Below, piece by piece: positions 46,803 to 57,697 of a DNA stretch of 64,000 bases. How positions within the stretch are numbered: the stretch's first letter is position 1; each line of letters begins with the position of its first letter. The notes under the pieces are model-generated. The model saw only the letters and a program-made list of their open reading frames with translations. It ran no database searches and was not told where the DNA came from. This DNA is from Tragulus kanchil (Eukaryota; Chordata; Mammalia; Artiodactyla; Tragulidae), in assembly GCA_022376925.1 (NCBI GenBank), contig JAIOJX010000004.1:5332001-5396000 (forward strand). The letters run 5' to 3'. Both the position numbers and the translations under genes were made by a program.

Positions 46803-47049
46803 CTGGAGGAAGGGCAGGGAGGTGAGTGGATGCGCTGGTTTAGTGGTTGGGCGGCTGCGGGCAGACAGGTCCTCCAGGATGGAAGGGGGCCTCAAGTGCT
46901 TGCAGAGCCCAGCACTCACACTTTGTTGCTGAGTGCTTCCCTCTGCTACATGCACTGTGTTGGGCAGTGGTGCCCTGCTGGGCAGGAAGACTTGATCCCT
47001 GCCCTCAAACAACCTACAGCCTTCAGGGAGCAGGCATCTAATGGACAAT

Positions 47050-47300
47050 AGTGGGTATTGTCATTGTCATCCTAGATAACACTACTCACTGCAGTCAGTG
47101 TTCCGAGCATCTTCACGTATTAGCCCATCTGACCCACCGTCAGCTCTGAGAGTGGTTACTGTTATTGTCCTCATCAGGGACAAGTTGATGGCAGGTCAGG
47201 AAATGCAGCCTGGGAAGGTATGACATTGGCTCAAGGTTGACTCAAGGTTGACTCAAGGTCACACAATAAGCAAATGGTAACTTGAGGGGTCAAACTGAGG
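47050..47300 (-). repeat. MIR fragment
   Basis: 'tccgagcatcttcacgtatt', 'ggcaggtcaggaaatgcagc' and 'aaggtcacacaataagcaaa' in antisense MIR order. 'ggttgactcaa' occurs as a short local tandem at 47235-47255. Confidence 0.65.
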
Positions 47301-47384
47301 TAGCTATGGGTCATATCAGTGTATTAGTAATTATTATAAAAACTAGTTTTATTGAAGGGAAGTGTTGGGGGGAGGCATTGCCCT

Positions 47385-47905
47385 CAACGAGGGACCAGGG
47401 GAGGTTTCCTGGAGGAGGTGGTATTTTAGTTGAGACCTGAAGGATGAGTAAAAATTAGGTAGGCAAAAAGATAGCAGGGCAAAGAGGAAGGTGCTTCAAG
47501 CAGAGGAGAATGTGTGCAAAGACTCAGAGGAGAGGGTATGACGTATCGCCGGGGTGGGGGGTGAGCCTCGGGAGCAGAGGGGAGGGGAGTGGCAGGGCTG
47601 GCAGGTGCAGGTCCAGGGCACAGGAGCCGCGGGCGGGAGGTAGGAATCAGAACTCCCTCTGAGCAGCACAGGAGAGCCACCACTAGGTCCCAGGCAGGAA
47701 AGCGATGTGCTCAGATTTGCACAGCGCGAGGATGGCTCTGGCGTCCCATGGAAGACGCTCGTGGAGGAGCAGGAGCCGGAGAGCAGGGAGGTGGCTGGTG
47801 TGGACGAGGAGAGGGGAAGTGATGGGGCTGGGGTCAGGCCATGGCGGTGGGGACACAGAAGTGATGGACCCCCTGGAAATCCCAGAGAGAAATGCCTGTG
47901 TCATT
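47385..47905 (-). repeat. L2 LINE fragment, antisense
   Basis: 'gaggtttcctggaggaggtg', 'gagacctgaaggatgagtaa', 'tgcaaagactcagaggag' and 'ggaaagcgatgtgctcagat' follow the reverse complement of the L2 3' part. Old and broken. Confidence 0.6.
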
Positions 47906-48307
47906 AGTCTGGCAAACATTAGAACACAGGGGAGCACAAGTGTTGACAGGGATACAGGCACCCCATGCACTTGCTGCTGGAAGTACAGCCTGTGCAGCCA
48001 TGCTGGACAGCAGCCTGAGCTGACTTAGACTGTTTGTATACTCTGGGTGTGTGAATTTCATCCCCGCGTGGGGTGTGTGTGTGTAAGTTCTTATGTAGTT
48101 GCGTAAGAGGACATGGGAGGATGTTGAGCGCAGCACTGTTGATGCAGGTGGGAGAGTGGAGAGGGGAAAGGTAAGCACGTGCAGACTTTGGGGAAATGAG
48201 CCACAATTAAAAGCAATGGGAGTGGGGAGACATAGGCCTGCCTGTGGTTGATTCATATTTGATGTATGGCAAAAACCAACACAATATTATAAACCAATTA
48301 TCCTCCA

Positions 48308-48610
48308 GTTAAAAGTAAATAGGGCTTCTCTGGTGGTCCAGTGGGTAAAGAGTCTGCCTTGCAGTGCAGGGGGCACTGGTTGGATCCCTGGCCCGGGAAG
48401 ATCCCACGTGCTGTGGAGTGGCTGGACCAGTGTGTCCAATTATGAGCCAGCACTCTGGAGCGCGTGCGCCCAGAGCCAGTGCTCTGCCCCAGGAGAGGCC
48501 TCTATGATGGCAGGCCCACACAGGCCAAAAAAGAAAGATGGATGAACATAAATATAAATGAAAAACCAATAAAAAAGAGACCAAAATTTAAAAGTATGTA
48601 TATTAAAAAA
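48308..48610 (+). mobile_element. Long tRNA-derived SINE, sense
   Basis: 'gcttctctggtggtccagtg', 'ggttggatccctggcccggg', 'gaccagtgtgtccaattatg', 'cagagccagtgctctgcccc', and an A-rich tail to 48610. Flanking 'ttaaaagta' repeats at about 48309 and 48588 may be the target-site duplication. Confidence 0.85.
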
Positions 48611-48719
48611 ATAAATAAATTAGGAAAAAGAATTACTCATGGCCGTGTGGATGGAAAAGTATAAAAATTCAAGCATGGGAAATACAGTTTGTACATTTTG
48701 AAAGGACTCTTAAAACTTC

Positions 48720-48852
48720 AGGGATTTCCCTGGTGGTCCAGTGGTTAAGACTCCATGCTTCCACTGCAGGGGCTCAGGTTTGATCCCTGGTCAGGAAACT
48801 AAGATCCCGTATGCTGTGCAGTGTGCCCCTCGACAAACAGAACTTTAAATAT
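48720..48852 (+). mobile_element. CHR-type SINE, sense
   Basis: 'gggatttccctggtggtcca', 'gtggttaagactccatgctt', 'ggtttgatccctggtcagga', 'actaagatcccgtatgctgt'. A near-canonical copy with clear tRNA-like A and B boxes. Confidence 0.85.
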
Positions 48853-49124
48853 TTGCCTGTGAGTTTTGGGGAGGGAGAAGGCAGTGGAATGTAAAGGGAA
48901 GTAAGAAAGATAAACTTGGGATGGACCAGTGGGGACACTGAGATGTGTGTTGACCCCAGCCTTCCACATCAGAGGCCCCCATCACACCTTCCCCATACAG
49001 AAAAGAAGTAGCAAGAAAGACCGTTCTTGTCGAGGGAGAAGGAAGACGCCTGGCCTCTCAGCCAATCCCAGCTTACCAGATAGTAAGGGGGAGAGAGGGA
49101 TACTTCCACTGAGATGTGAATGCT

Positions 49125-49235
49125 GAGCCTGTCACTTCCTTCAGCCCTGTGACCTTGGGGGAGTTCCTTTACCTCTCCAGGTACCCCTTACATAGCACAG
49201 TGGTTTCCTGAGCAGTAGAATGGAGCTTTGATGGC
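49125..49235 (+). repeat. MIR fragment
   Basis: 'gcctgtcacttccttcagcc' then 'ctgtgaccttgggggagttc' and 'gcagtagaatggagctttga', in MIR order. Confidence 0.55.
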
Positions 49236-49382
49236 TCTCTTCCCTCCTCTACTCTTCCTCATGGGGCTGTGGTGGCGGAACACGCTCTGTCAGCTCTATG
49301 GTGATCCATGATTGCTAGCTGGCATGGCTGGGTCCTCTGCAGAGCCTCCTAGGATAAGCCTCAGGGTCAGCCGCAGCCTTAC

Positions 49383-49824
49383 CTGCCCCGCCGGGCTGTG
49401 AGCACTTCCCACCATTGAGACATGGGTTCTGGCCGCACTGGTCACTGGGGAAGCAGCACTGGGTGAGGGCCCGCCTCTCCAGCAAGCCTGCCGCCTTCTT
49501 GCCGTGGGCCAGCAGCTCCAGCGCCTCTCCGTTGATCACAAGAGCATCCAGGCAGCCTTCAAAGCCCTGGGAGACGTTTGGGGAAGGATGGGAGTGAACG
49601 AGGCCACCCAGAAAGAGGTCCCTTTCAGGCTTCAGACCCAGGCAGTTGTTTGGGAGCCCGAGGGAGGTGCTGCCTGCCCTGTCGACCAACAGGCGAATGG
49701 ACGCGTCTGTCTCCTCCATCAGAACAGAGTGCCACTCATGGTCGTTCACGTGAGACCGGGAGGAAAGATTTCCATAGAAGCCGCCTGGGCAGTGGTATTC
49801 CAGCCACAGCACTCCATTGACCAG
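49383..49824 (-). CDS. FAT2: FAT2 laminin-G (second half) and first EGF-like exon
   Basis: 442 bases, 147 whole codons plus one base. It starts [20 protein letters not shown], continues a laminin-G-like beta sandwich ([56 protein letters not shown]), then [20 protein letters not shown] and [10 protein letters not shown] of the first EGF-like domain. Three N-x-S/T sequons are visible (NLSS, NVSQ and one formed nearby should be checked). The acceptor on - is 'ggttttctttacag' before 49824 and the donor GTAAGG follows 49383. It starts in phase 0 after the exon at 59497 and ends with the G of a Gly codon completed at 46802. Intact and single copy. Confidence 0.95.
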
Positions 49825-50411
49825 CTGTAAAGAAAACCCAGATGACCATCGGCAAAGCAAGAAGTGCTTAGAAAAAAAACCCTGCTCAGAAGTTGCTAGT
49901 GTAACGAATGTTGTGTGTTTGTACAGGTAGAAGGGGCAGTGATTTTCAAGGATGTTTTAGACATTGTAGTTGTAGAGCATTAAAACCCTCAAAGAGCTCT
50001 TCCAATTATGGTCTCACTTGGCTCTCGCCTTTCTTCATGGGATGGCCTGGGCAGGGGTCACATCTCTGTTTCACTGATGAGGACACTGAGGCCCAGAGAT
50101 GCCTCGCTGGTCAGGACCCTGTCTTTTGGATTTGTCTTCACAGGCCTTTCTCGTGTTCTACACTCCTAAGCCTTCAGGGATACCAAAAGGCTCTCTTTCA
50201 TTCCCACCTCCTTGTTCAACAGTTCAGCAGTTCTTGAAGTGGATCCTAAGACAATTTCTGGGGATCCACCAGACGGAAGTATTTTCATAACAATTCAGGA
50301 CACTATTTGCCTCTTTTACTCATGCTCTCTCATGCATGTACAATAGAGATTTCTGGACATGTGCTAACACAATACATAAAGGGAGAAGTGGGTATGAGAA
50401 ACCAACTGGCT

Positions 50412-50640
50412 TCTATTCAGCAACAAAACTCACTGGAAAAGACCCTGATGCTGGGAAAGATTGAGGGCAAGAGGAGGGGATGACAGAGGATAAGATGGCC
50501 GGATGGAATCACTGACTCAATGGGCATGAGTCTGAGTAAACTCCAGGAGATAGTGAAGGACAGGGAGCCCTGGTGTGCTGCAGTCCTTGTGGCTGCAAAG
50601 AGTTGGATACAACTTAGTGACTAAACAACAACAAAGAGAA
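50412..50640 (+). mobile_element. ART2A/BovB-derived SINE, sense
   Basis: 'ctcactggaaaagaccctga', 'gataagatggccggatggaa', 'gagtctgagtaaactccagg', 'gagatagtgaaggacaggga', 'gcaaagagttggatacaact'. This is the BovB 3' segment typical of ruminants. Confidence 0.85.
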
Positions 50641-50869
50641 ATTTGCAAAAATGTAAAACAATGCTATTCTTCTTTTTTATTATGGAAAATACAACATTTT
50701 TTCATAAAAGTATGGTATTTATGTTAACATGTAATGGGTTTCTGGTTATTTTAAAATTAATAAATAAACATTTAAGAGTTCTCAGTTTCAATTTCTAATA
50801 ATGAAAATATCAATAACTATTACCTACATAAACAAAACTTCCCTGGAATCTTTACTTTTAAGAGGATAT

Positions 50870-51085
50870 GTGTGTGTATGTTAGTTACTCAGTTGTGTCC
50901 AATTCTTTGTGACCCCATGGAATATAGCCCACCGGGCTCCTCTGTCCATGCGATTTCCCAGGCAATAACACTGGAAGGGGTCGCCATTCCCTTCTCCAGG
51001 GGATTGTCCCAACCCCGATCAAACCCAAGTCTCCTGTATTGCAGGCAGATTCTTTACCATCTGTGCAACCAGGGAAGCCCTTTTA
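50870..51085 (-). mobile_element. Bov-tA SINE, antisense (D13 copy A)
   Basis: 'gttactcagttgtgtccaat', 'ttgtgaccccatggaatata', 'cgccattcccttctccaggg', 'caggcagattctttaccatc', 'gcaaccagggaagccc'. The D13 copy is at 51969-52186. Confidence 0.9.
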
Positions 51086-51477
51086 AGAGGATAAAAAGTC
51101 CCCAGATCAAAAACTCTGAGAATTTTAGTTCACCTGCTACTCAACAAGTGGAGCTACCTGTGGCCAGATAATTTTCTGGTCGCTGTGGGTTACATAGAGT
51201 TTCCTGTGGGTGAAATGTGAAGATCTAACCCAGTGTTTTCCAGAGGTTGGCCATTTGTACACGATCTTGCTGATTTTTGCCCTGGTTGAATATTACTAAC
51301 ACCTCTATTTCCTTAAATAGAAAACTTACTATTATCACAGTAAATAGAAAACCAATATAGCCTGACATTAAGGAAGGAGAATGTCAAATACAAGTACATT
51401 TTACATGAAACATTGTCATTAAATCACTCCTTTCACTTAGCAGGGACCACAAAGCCACTGATCCCTCCATTTTTTCA

Positions 51478-51602
51478 CTGTAACCCACTGCAGTATTCTT
51501 GCCTGAAGAATCCCATGTACAGAGGAGCTTGGTGGGCAATGGTCTGTGGGGTTGCAAAGAGTTAGACACGACTGAGGGACTGACACTTTCACTTTCACTG
51601 CC
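51478..51602 (+). mobile_element. Bov-tA SINE 3' part (first of three copies)
   Basis: 'aacccactgcagtattcttg', 'cctgaagaatcccatgtaca', 'gttgcaaagagttagacacg', 'actgacactttcactttcac'. Present three times (also 52578-52702 and 53709-53834) because D13 and D14 overlap. One real element is expected. Confidence 0.85.
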
Positions 51603-51968
51603 TTGTTTGGTCCCTCACTCTCCCAGAGAACTATTTTGACCCCTGCTTAAATTCTCCCGTCCTCGCTCTCAGAGACCAAATGGGAACTGGAAAGCCTCTC
51701 ATGCCTAGGGACTTAGTGACTAAACAACAACAAAGAGAAATTTGCAAAAATGTAAAACAATGCTATTCTTCTTTTTTATTATGGAAAATACAACATTTTT
51801 TCATAAAAGTATGGTATTTATGTTAACATGTAATGGGTTTCTGGTTATTTTAAAATTAATAAATAAACATTTAAGAGTTCTCAGTTTCAATTTCTAATAA
51901 TGAAAATATCAATAACTATTACCTACATAAACAAAACTTCCCTGGAATCTTTACTTTTAAGAGGATAT

Positions 51969-52186
51969 GTGTGTGTATGTTAGTTACTCAGTTGTGTCCA
52001 ATTCTTTGTGACCCCATGGAATATAGCCCACCGGGCTCCTCTGTCCATGCGATTTCCCAGGCAATAACACTGGAAGGGGTCGCCATTCCCTTCTCCAGGG
52101 GATTGTCCCAACCCCGCGATCAAACCCAAGTCTCCTGTATTGCAGGCAGATTCTTTACCATCTGTGCAACCAGGGAAGCCCTTTTA
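51969..52186 (-). mobile_element. Bov-tA SINE, antisense (D13 copy B)
   Basis: Duplicate of 50870-51085. It has 'accccgcgatcaaac' where copy A has 'accccgatcaaac', a 2-base loss in A. Confidence 0.9.
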
Positions 52187-53021
52187 AGAGGATAAAAAGT
52201 CCCCAGATCAAAAACTCTGAGAATTTTAGTTCACCTGCTACTCAACAAGTGGAGCTACCTGTGGCCAGATAATTTTCTGGTCGCTGTGGGTTACATAGAG
52301 TTTCCTGTGGGTGAAATGTGAAGATCTAACCCAGTGTTTTCCAGAGGTTGGCCATTTGTACACGATCTTGCTGATTTTTGCCCTGGTTGAATATTACTAA
52401 CACCTCTATTTCCTTAAATAGAAAACTTACTATTATCACAGTAAATAGAAAACCAATATAGCCTGACATTAAGGAAGGAGAATGTCAAATACAAGTACAT
52501 TTTACATGAAACATTGTCATTAAATCACTCCTTTCACTTAGCAGGGACCACAAAGCCACTGATCCCTCCATTTTTTCACTGTAACCCACTGCAGTATTCT
52601 TGCCTGAAGAATCCCATGTACAGAGGAGCTTGGTGGGCAATGGTCTGTGGGGTTGCAAAGAGTTAGACACGACTGAGGGACTGACACTTTCACTTTCACT
52701 GCCTTGTTTGGTCCCCTCACTCTCCCAGAGAACTATTTTGACTTCTTTTGCCTTAGACCCTTAAAGCCTCTCTCCCCGTCCTCGCTCTCAGAGACCAAAT
52801 GGGAACTGAAAGCCCGGTCACCACCACATCTGTCTCTGTTGTCCACAGCCAGTCTCTCCATTCATGCACTGGATCCCACCTCACCCCCTCTTATCTCCTA
52901 AATACTGGACAAGAGCCCACTGGCTCTCCTTTCTCTTTCCTGCATATTTGTTCATTCTTTACTGGATCATCCCAGTCATCACACAGACATGCTGTTATTG
53001 CTCTCATCTTCTTTTAGACAA

Positions 53022-53235
53022 ATAATGTATGTATGTATGTATTTGTCTGTGCCAGGTCTTGGTTGCAGCATGCAGGGTCTCCGATCTTCATTGCAGCATA
53101 TGGGATCTTTAGTTGAGGCATGAGAAGGTTTTAGCTCCATCATGTGGGATCTAGTTCCCTGACGAAGCATCAAACCCTGAGCCCCCTGCTTTGGAAGCAT
53201 GAAGTCTTAGCCACTGGACCACCAGGGAAGTCCCT
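53022..53235 (-). mobile_element. CHR-type SINE, antisense (D14 copy A)
   Basis: A (tgta)n-like start 'atgtatgtatgtatttgtct', then 'ccaggtcttggttgcagcat', 'gggatctagttccctgacga', 'ccactggaccaccagggaag'. The D14 copy is at 54154-54367. Confidence 0.85.
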
Positions 53236-53471
53236 ATTGCTCTAATCTTTAGACGGAAAAAAAAAGTTTTCTTGAACCCACTTCTCCTGTCAGATTGCAC
53301 TTTCTTTATTTACTTTCCCTTTTGCAGTAAAATTCCACTCCTACCTACCACGCCACAGAAACCACTGATGTCAGGGTATTCAGCATCCTCTTTGTTACCA
53401 AACCCAATGATTGACTATCACTCTTATCTTGACCTCTTAGCAGCAAATGACTCAGCTGATCTCTCAATGCT

Positions 53472-53601
53472 TCCTTCTTTTTTAATATATTATTTTATGC
53501 ATTTATTTATGGCTGTGGTGGGTCTTCGTTGCTGCATGCGGCTGTTCTCTAGTTACAGTGAACAAGGACTACTCTCTTGTTATGGTGCATGAGCTTTTCA
53601 T
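53472..53601 (-). mobile_element. CHR-type SINE fragment cut by the D14 joint
   Basis: 'ttatttatggctgtggtggg', 'cgttgctgcatgcggctgtt' and then an abrupt end. The complete element is at 54604-54945. Confidence 0.8.
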
Positions 53602-54153
53602 TTAAGGAAGGAGAATGTCAAATACAAGTACATTTTACATGAAACATTGTCATTAAATCACTCCTTTCACTTAGCAGGGACCACAAAGCCACTGATCCCT
53701 CCATTTTTCACTGTAACCCACTGCAGTATTCTTGCCTGAAGAATCCCATGTACAGAGGAGCTTGGTGGGCAATGGTCTGTGGGGTTGCAAAGAGTTAGAC
53801 ACGACTGAGGGACTGACACTTTCACTTTCACTGCCTTGTTTGGTCCCCTCACTCTCCCAGAGAACTATTTTGACTTCTTTTGCCTTAGACCCTTAAAGCC
53901 TCTCTCCCCGTCCTCGCTCTCAGAGACCAAATGGGAACTGAAAGCCCGGTCACCACCACATCTGTCTCTGTTGTCCACAGCCAGTCTCTCCATTCATGCA
54001 CTGGATCCCACCTCACCCCCTCTTATCTCCTAAATACTGGACAAGAGCCCACTGGCTCTCCTTTCTCTTTCCTGCATATTTGTTCATTCTTTACTGGATC
54101 ATCCCAGTCATCACACAGACATGCTGTTATTGCTCTCATCTTCTTTTAGACAA

Positions 54154-54367
54154 ATAATGTATGTATGTATGTATTTGTCTGTGCCAGGTCTTGGTTGCAG
54201 CATGCAGGGTCTCCGATCTTCATTGCAGCATATGGGATCTTTAGTTGAGGCATGAGAAGGTTTTAGCTCCATCATGTGGGATCTAGTTCCCTGACGAAGC
54301 ATCAAACCCTGAGCCCCCTGCTTTGGAAGCATGAAGTCTTAGCCACTGGACCACCAGGGAAGTCCCT
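54154..54367 (-). mobile_element. CHR-type SINE, antisense (D14 copy B)
   Basis: Duplicate of 53022-53235. Confidence 0.85.
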
Positions 54368-54603
54368 ATTGCTCTAATCTTTAGACGGAAAAAAAAAGTT
54401 TTCTTGAACCCACTTCTCCTGTCAGATTGCACTTTCTTTATTTACTTTCCCTTTTGCAGTAAAATTCCACTCCTACCTACCACGCCACAGAAACCACTGA
54501 TGTCAGGGTATTCAGCATCCTCTTTGTTACCAAACCCAATGATTGACTATCACTCTTATCTTGACCTCTTAGCAGCAAATGACTCAGCTGATCTCTCAAT
54601 GCT

Positions 54604-54945
54604 TCCTTCTTTTTTAATATATTATTTTATGCATTTATTTATGGCTGTGGTGGGTCTTCGTTGCTGCATGCGGCTGTTCTCTAGTTACAGTGAACAAGGA
54701 CTACTCTCTTGTTATGGTGCATGAGCTTTTCATTGCAGTGGTTCTCTTGTTGCCTAGCACTGGGCTCTAGGGTATGCGAACTTCAGTAGTTGAGGCTCCC
54801 AGGCTCTAGAGCACAGGCTAACTATAGTCATGGTGCATGGGTGTAGTTGTTCTGTGGCACATGGGATCTTCCTAAACCAGAGATCAAACTTATGTCTCCT
54901 GCATTGGCAGGTTGATTCTTTACCACTGAGCCACGAGGGACGCCT
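54604..54945 (-). mobile_element. Long CHR-type SINE, antisense (D15 copy A)
   Basis: 'ggctgtggtgggtcttcgtt', 'gttctctagttacagtgaac', 'gtagttgttctgtggcacat', 'gggatcttcctaaaccagag', 'ccactgagccacgagggacg'. The D15 copy is at 55741-56082. Confidence 0.8.
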
Positions 54946-55740
54946 CACTACTTTCTTCTTAATACATGCCCTTCACTTGGCTTCCCAGATACAATATTCT
55001 CTTCATTTTCCTTCAGCAGTCACTGGTTGCCTCTTTTCACTCTCCATTATTGGATTCTCCTCTTCTCCTGACCTCTCAGTGTTGGAGTATCTCAAGGATA
55101 AATCCTGGTGGCCTGTCTTTTCCACCTGCACTCCTTGTAGTCTCCCAGTCTCATGGCTGTCAATGCTGTGTATAATTTGAAGAATCCCATATCATCATCT
55201 CCAGCCCAGACCTTTCTTACTAGATTTGTTTGTCCAGCTCCACTGGTAGGTCTAATAGTTATCTCAAGCTCATGTGTCCAAAACAGAACTCCTGGTCACA
55301 CCCCTTCCCCAAACTGCTCTACCCATATCCTTGACGAGGTCTGTGGGCAGCAACTGCACTCGTTCTGGTTTCTCAGGTCAACATCTTACTCCTTGCCCTC
55401 CTTCCCAGCCCTCATTCAGCTCATCAGGAGTTGTGTTGTCGTTGCCTTCAGAATATCTCCAGCATTCGAACTCTTCTTCCCAGTTTCACTGTCATTCTCC
55501 TTATTTAAACTGCCATCATCTCTCAACAGAGTTACTACCTTTGGGCTGGGTCTTTCCATGTCCATCCTTGTTCCCCTAAAGTCTCTTCTCAACACAGTAG
55601 CCATGAGGACCCTTTTGTGTATGTCACACCATGTTAATTCTTTGCTTAAAATCTTTAATGTCCCTACTTTGCTCAGAATAAAACCCAAGTACTTAAATAG
55701 CACTGGGACCTTTATATAGATTACATCTTACATTTATGCT

Positions 55741-56082
55741 TCCTTCTTTTTTAATATATTATTTTATGCATTTATTTATGGCTGTGGTGGGTCTTCGTTG
55801 CTGCATGCGGCTGTTCTCTAGTTACAGTGAACAAGGACTACTCTCTTGTTATGGTGCATGAGCTTTTCATTGCAGTGGTTCTCTTGTTGCCTAGCACTGG
55901 GCTCTAGGGTATGCGAACTTCAGTAGTTGAGGCTCCCAGGCTCTAGAGCACAGGCTAACTATAGTCATGGTGCATGGGTGTAGTTGTTCTGTGGCACATG
56001 GGATCTTCCTAAACCAGAGATCAAACTTATGTCTCCTGCATTGGCAGGTTGATTCTTTACCACTGAGCCACGAGGGACGCCT
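55741..56082 (-). mobile_element. Long CHR-type SINE, antisense (D15 copy B)
   Basis: Duplicate of 54604-54945. Confidence 0.8.
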
Positions 56083-57029
56083 CACTACTTTCTTCTTAAT
56101 ACATGCCCTTCACTTGGCTTCCCAGATACAATATTCTCTTCATTTTCCTTCAGCAGTCACTGGTTGCCTCTTTTCACTCTCCATTATTGGATTCTCCTCT
56201 TCTCCTGACCTCTCAGTGTTGGAGTATCTCAAGGATAAATCCTGGTGGCCTGTCTTTTCCACCTGCACTCCTTGTAGTCTCCCAGTCTCATGGCTGTCAA
56301 TGCTGTGTATAATTTGAAGAATCCCATATCATCATCTCCAGCCCAGACCTTTCTTACTAGATTTGTTTGTCCAGCTCCACTGGTAGGTCTAATAGTTATC
56401 TCAAGCTCATGTGTCCAAAACAGAACTCCTGGTCACACCCCTTCCCCAAACTGCTCTACCCATATCCTTGACGAGGTCTGTGGGCAGCAACTGCACTCGT
56501 TCTGGTTTCTCAGGTCAACATCTTACTCCTTGCCCTCCTTCCCAGCCCTCATTCAGCTCATCAGGAGTTGTGTTGTCGTTGCCTTCAGAATATCTCCAGC
56601 ATTCGAACTCTTCTTCCCAGTTTCACTGTCATTCTCCTTATTTAAACTGCCATCATCTCTCAACAGAGTTACTACCTTTGGGCTGGGTCTTTCCATGTCC
56701 ATCCTTGTTCCCCTAAAGTCTCTTCTCAACACAGTAGCCATGAGGACCCTTTTTGTGTATGTCACACCATGTTAATTCTTTGCTTAAAATCTTTAATGTC
56801 CCCTACTTTGCTCAGAATAAAACCCGAAGTACTTAAATAGCACTGGGACCTTTATATAGATTACATCTACTACATCTCTGACCTCAACTCTTGCTACTAT
56901 TGTCCCCTTGCTCACTGCACTCAAGCCATATTGACACCTGAGCTAGTCCTTAAACATGCCAAACAATCTCCTGCCAATGACTGTTCCCTCTACCTAGAGC
57001 TCTGTCCTCTACCTGGAATACTATCCTCT

Positions 57030-57360
57030 ACCTGGACTGCAGCAGATCAAGCCAGTCAATCCTAAAGGAAATCAACCCTGAATATTCACTGAAGGACTTG
57101 TGCTGAAGCTGAAGCTCCAATACTTTGGCCACCTGATGCAAAGAGATGACTCATTGGAAAAGAGCCTAATATTGGGAAAAGTAGAAGGCAGAAGGAGAAG
57201 GGGATGACAGAGGACGAGATGGTTGGATGGCGTCACTGAGTCAATGAACATAAGTTTGAGCAAGCTCCGGGAGATGGTGAAGGACAGGGAAGCCTGGCGT
57301 GGTGCAGTCCATGGGGTCACCAAGAGTTGGACACAACTGAGTGACTGAACTGCACTGAAT
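57030..57360 (+). mobile_element. BovB LINE 3' end / ART2A, sense, inserted in L2
   Basis: 'gcagatcaagccagtcaatc', 'aaggaaatcaaccctgaata', 'ctccaatactttggccacct', 'gatgcaaagagatgactcat', 'gagatggttggatggcgtca', 'agttggacacaactgagtga'. The longest BovB-derived segment in the window (about 330 bp). The flanks read as L2 when it is removed ('ctggaatactat' before, 'gaatgctattcccccag' after). Confidence 0.9.
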
Positions 57361-57494
57361 TGAGAATGCTATTCCCCCAGAATTTTATGTAATTAGTTCC
57401 CTCACTTCTTTCAGATTATCACCTCAGTGAAGCCTTCCCTAACCACTTATTTAATTTGCAGCTTCTCACATTCCCGATCTCGCTTAACCTTTTT

Positions 57495-57697
57495 CTTTTT
57501 ATTTATTTAGCTATACCAAGTCTTAGTTGCAGCACACAGGATTGGATATTTGTTGCAGTATGCGAGATCCTTTTTAGCTGCAGCCTGTGAACTCCGATTT
57601 GCAGCATGTGGGATCTAATTCCCTGACCAGGGATTGACCCCAAGCACCCTGCATTGAGAGCATGGTGTCTTAGCCATTGGACCACCAGGGAAGTCCC
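57495..57697 (-). mobile_element. CHR-type SINE, antisense, in L2 (D16 copy A)
   Basis: 'ttatttagctataccaagtc', 'cagcatgtgggatctaattc', 'cctgaccagggattgacccc', 'ttggaccaccagggaagtcc'. The D16 copy is at 58582-58783. Confidence 0.85.

Larger units (their letters stand above)
46803..49382 (-). other. FAT2: FAT2 intron
   Basis: 2.58 kb intron with a MIR, an L2 fragment and two tRNA-derived SINEs listed separately. 46810-47040 shows nothing recognised. Confidence 0.85.
50612..52810. repeat. Tandem duplication D13, period about 1,100 bp
   Basis: Copy A is 50612 to about 51708 and copy B 51711-52810. Copy A is disturbed in its last 70 bases (51640-51710). It shares 'cctcgctctcagagaccaaa' with copy B, but lacks 'ttcttttgccttagaccctt' and adds 'gcctctcatgcctaggg' before the joint. 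That is the pattern of an error-rich contig end. Confidence 0.95.
52470..54732. repeat. Tandem duplication D14, period about 1,132 bp
   Basis: Copy A is 52470-53601 and copy B 53602-54732. Copy B starts with 'taaggaaggagaatgtcaaa', which lies inside D13, so this stretch exists at 51370, 52469 and 53602. The joint cuts a SINE after 'catgagcttttcatt'. A T-run is one shorter in copy B (53705). Confidence 0.95.
54600..56872. repeat. Tandem duplication D15, period about 1,137 bp
   Basis: Copy A is 54600-55736 and copy B 55737-56872. It starts inside D14 copy B, so the SINE head is present three times (53468, 54600 and 55737). Differences are homopolymer length ('cccttttgtg' against 'ccctttttgtg' at about 55610/56748; 'aaacccaag' against 'aaacccgaag'). 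Confidence 0.95.

Noticed and set aside
55153..55719. 188-residue open frame on + (and its copy at 56290)
   Set aside because: Lies in the non-coding 3' part of an L2 remnant. The duplicate differs by an indel that shortens it.
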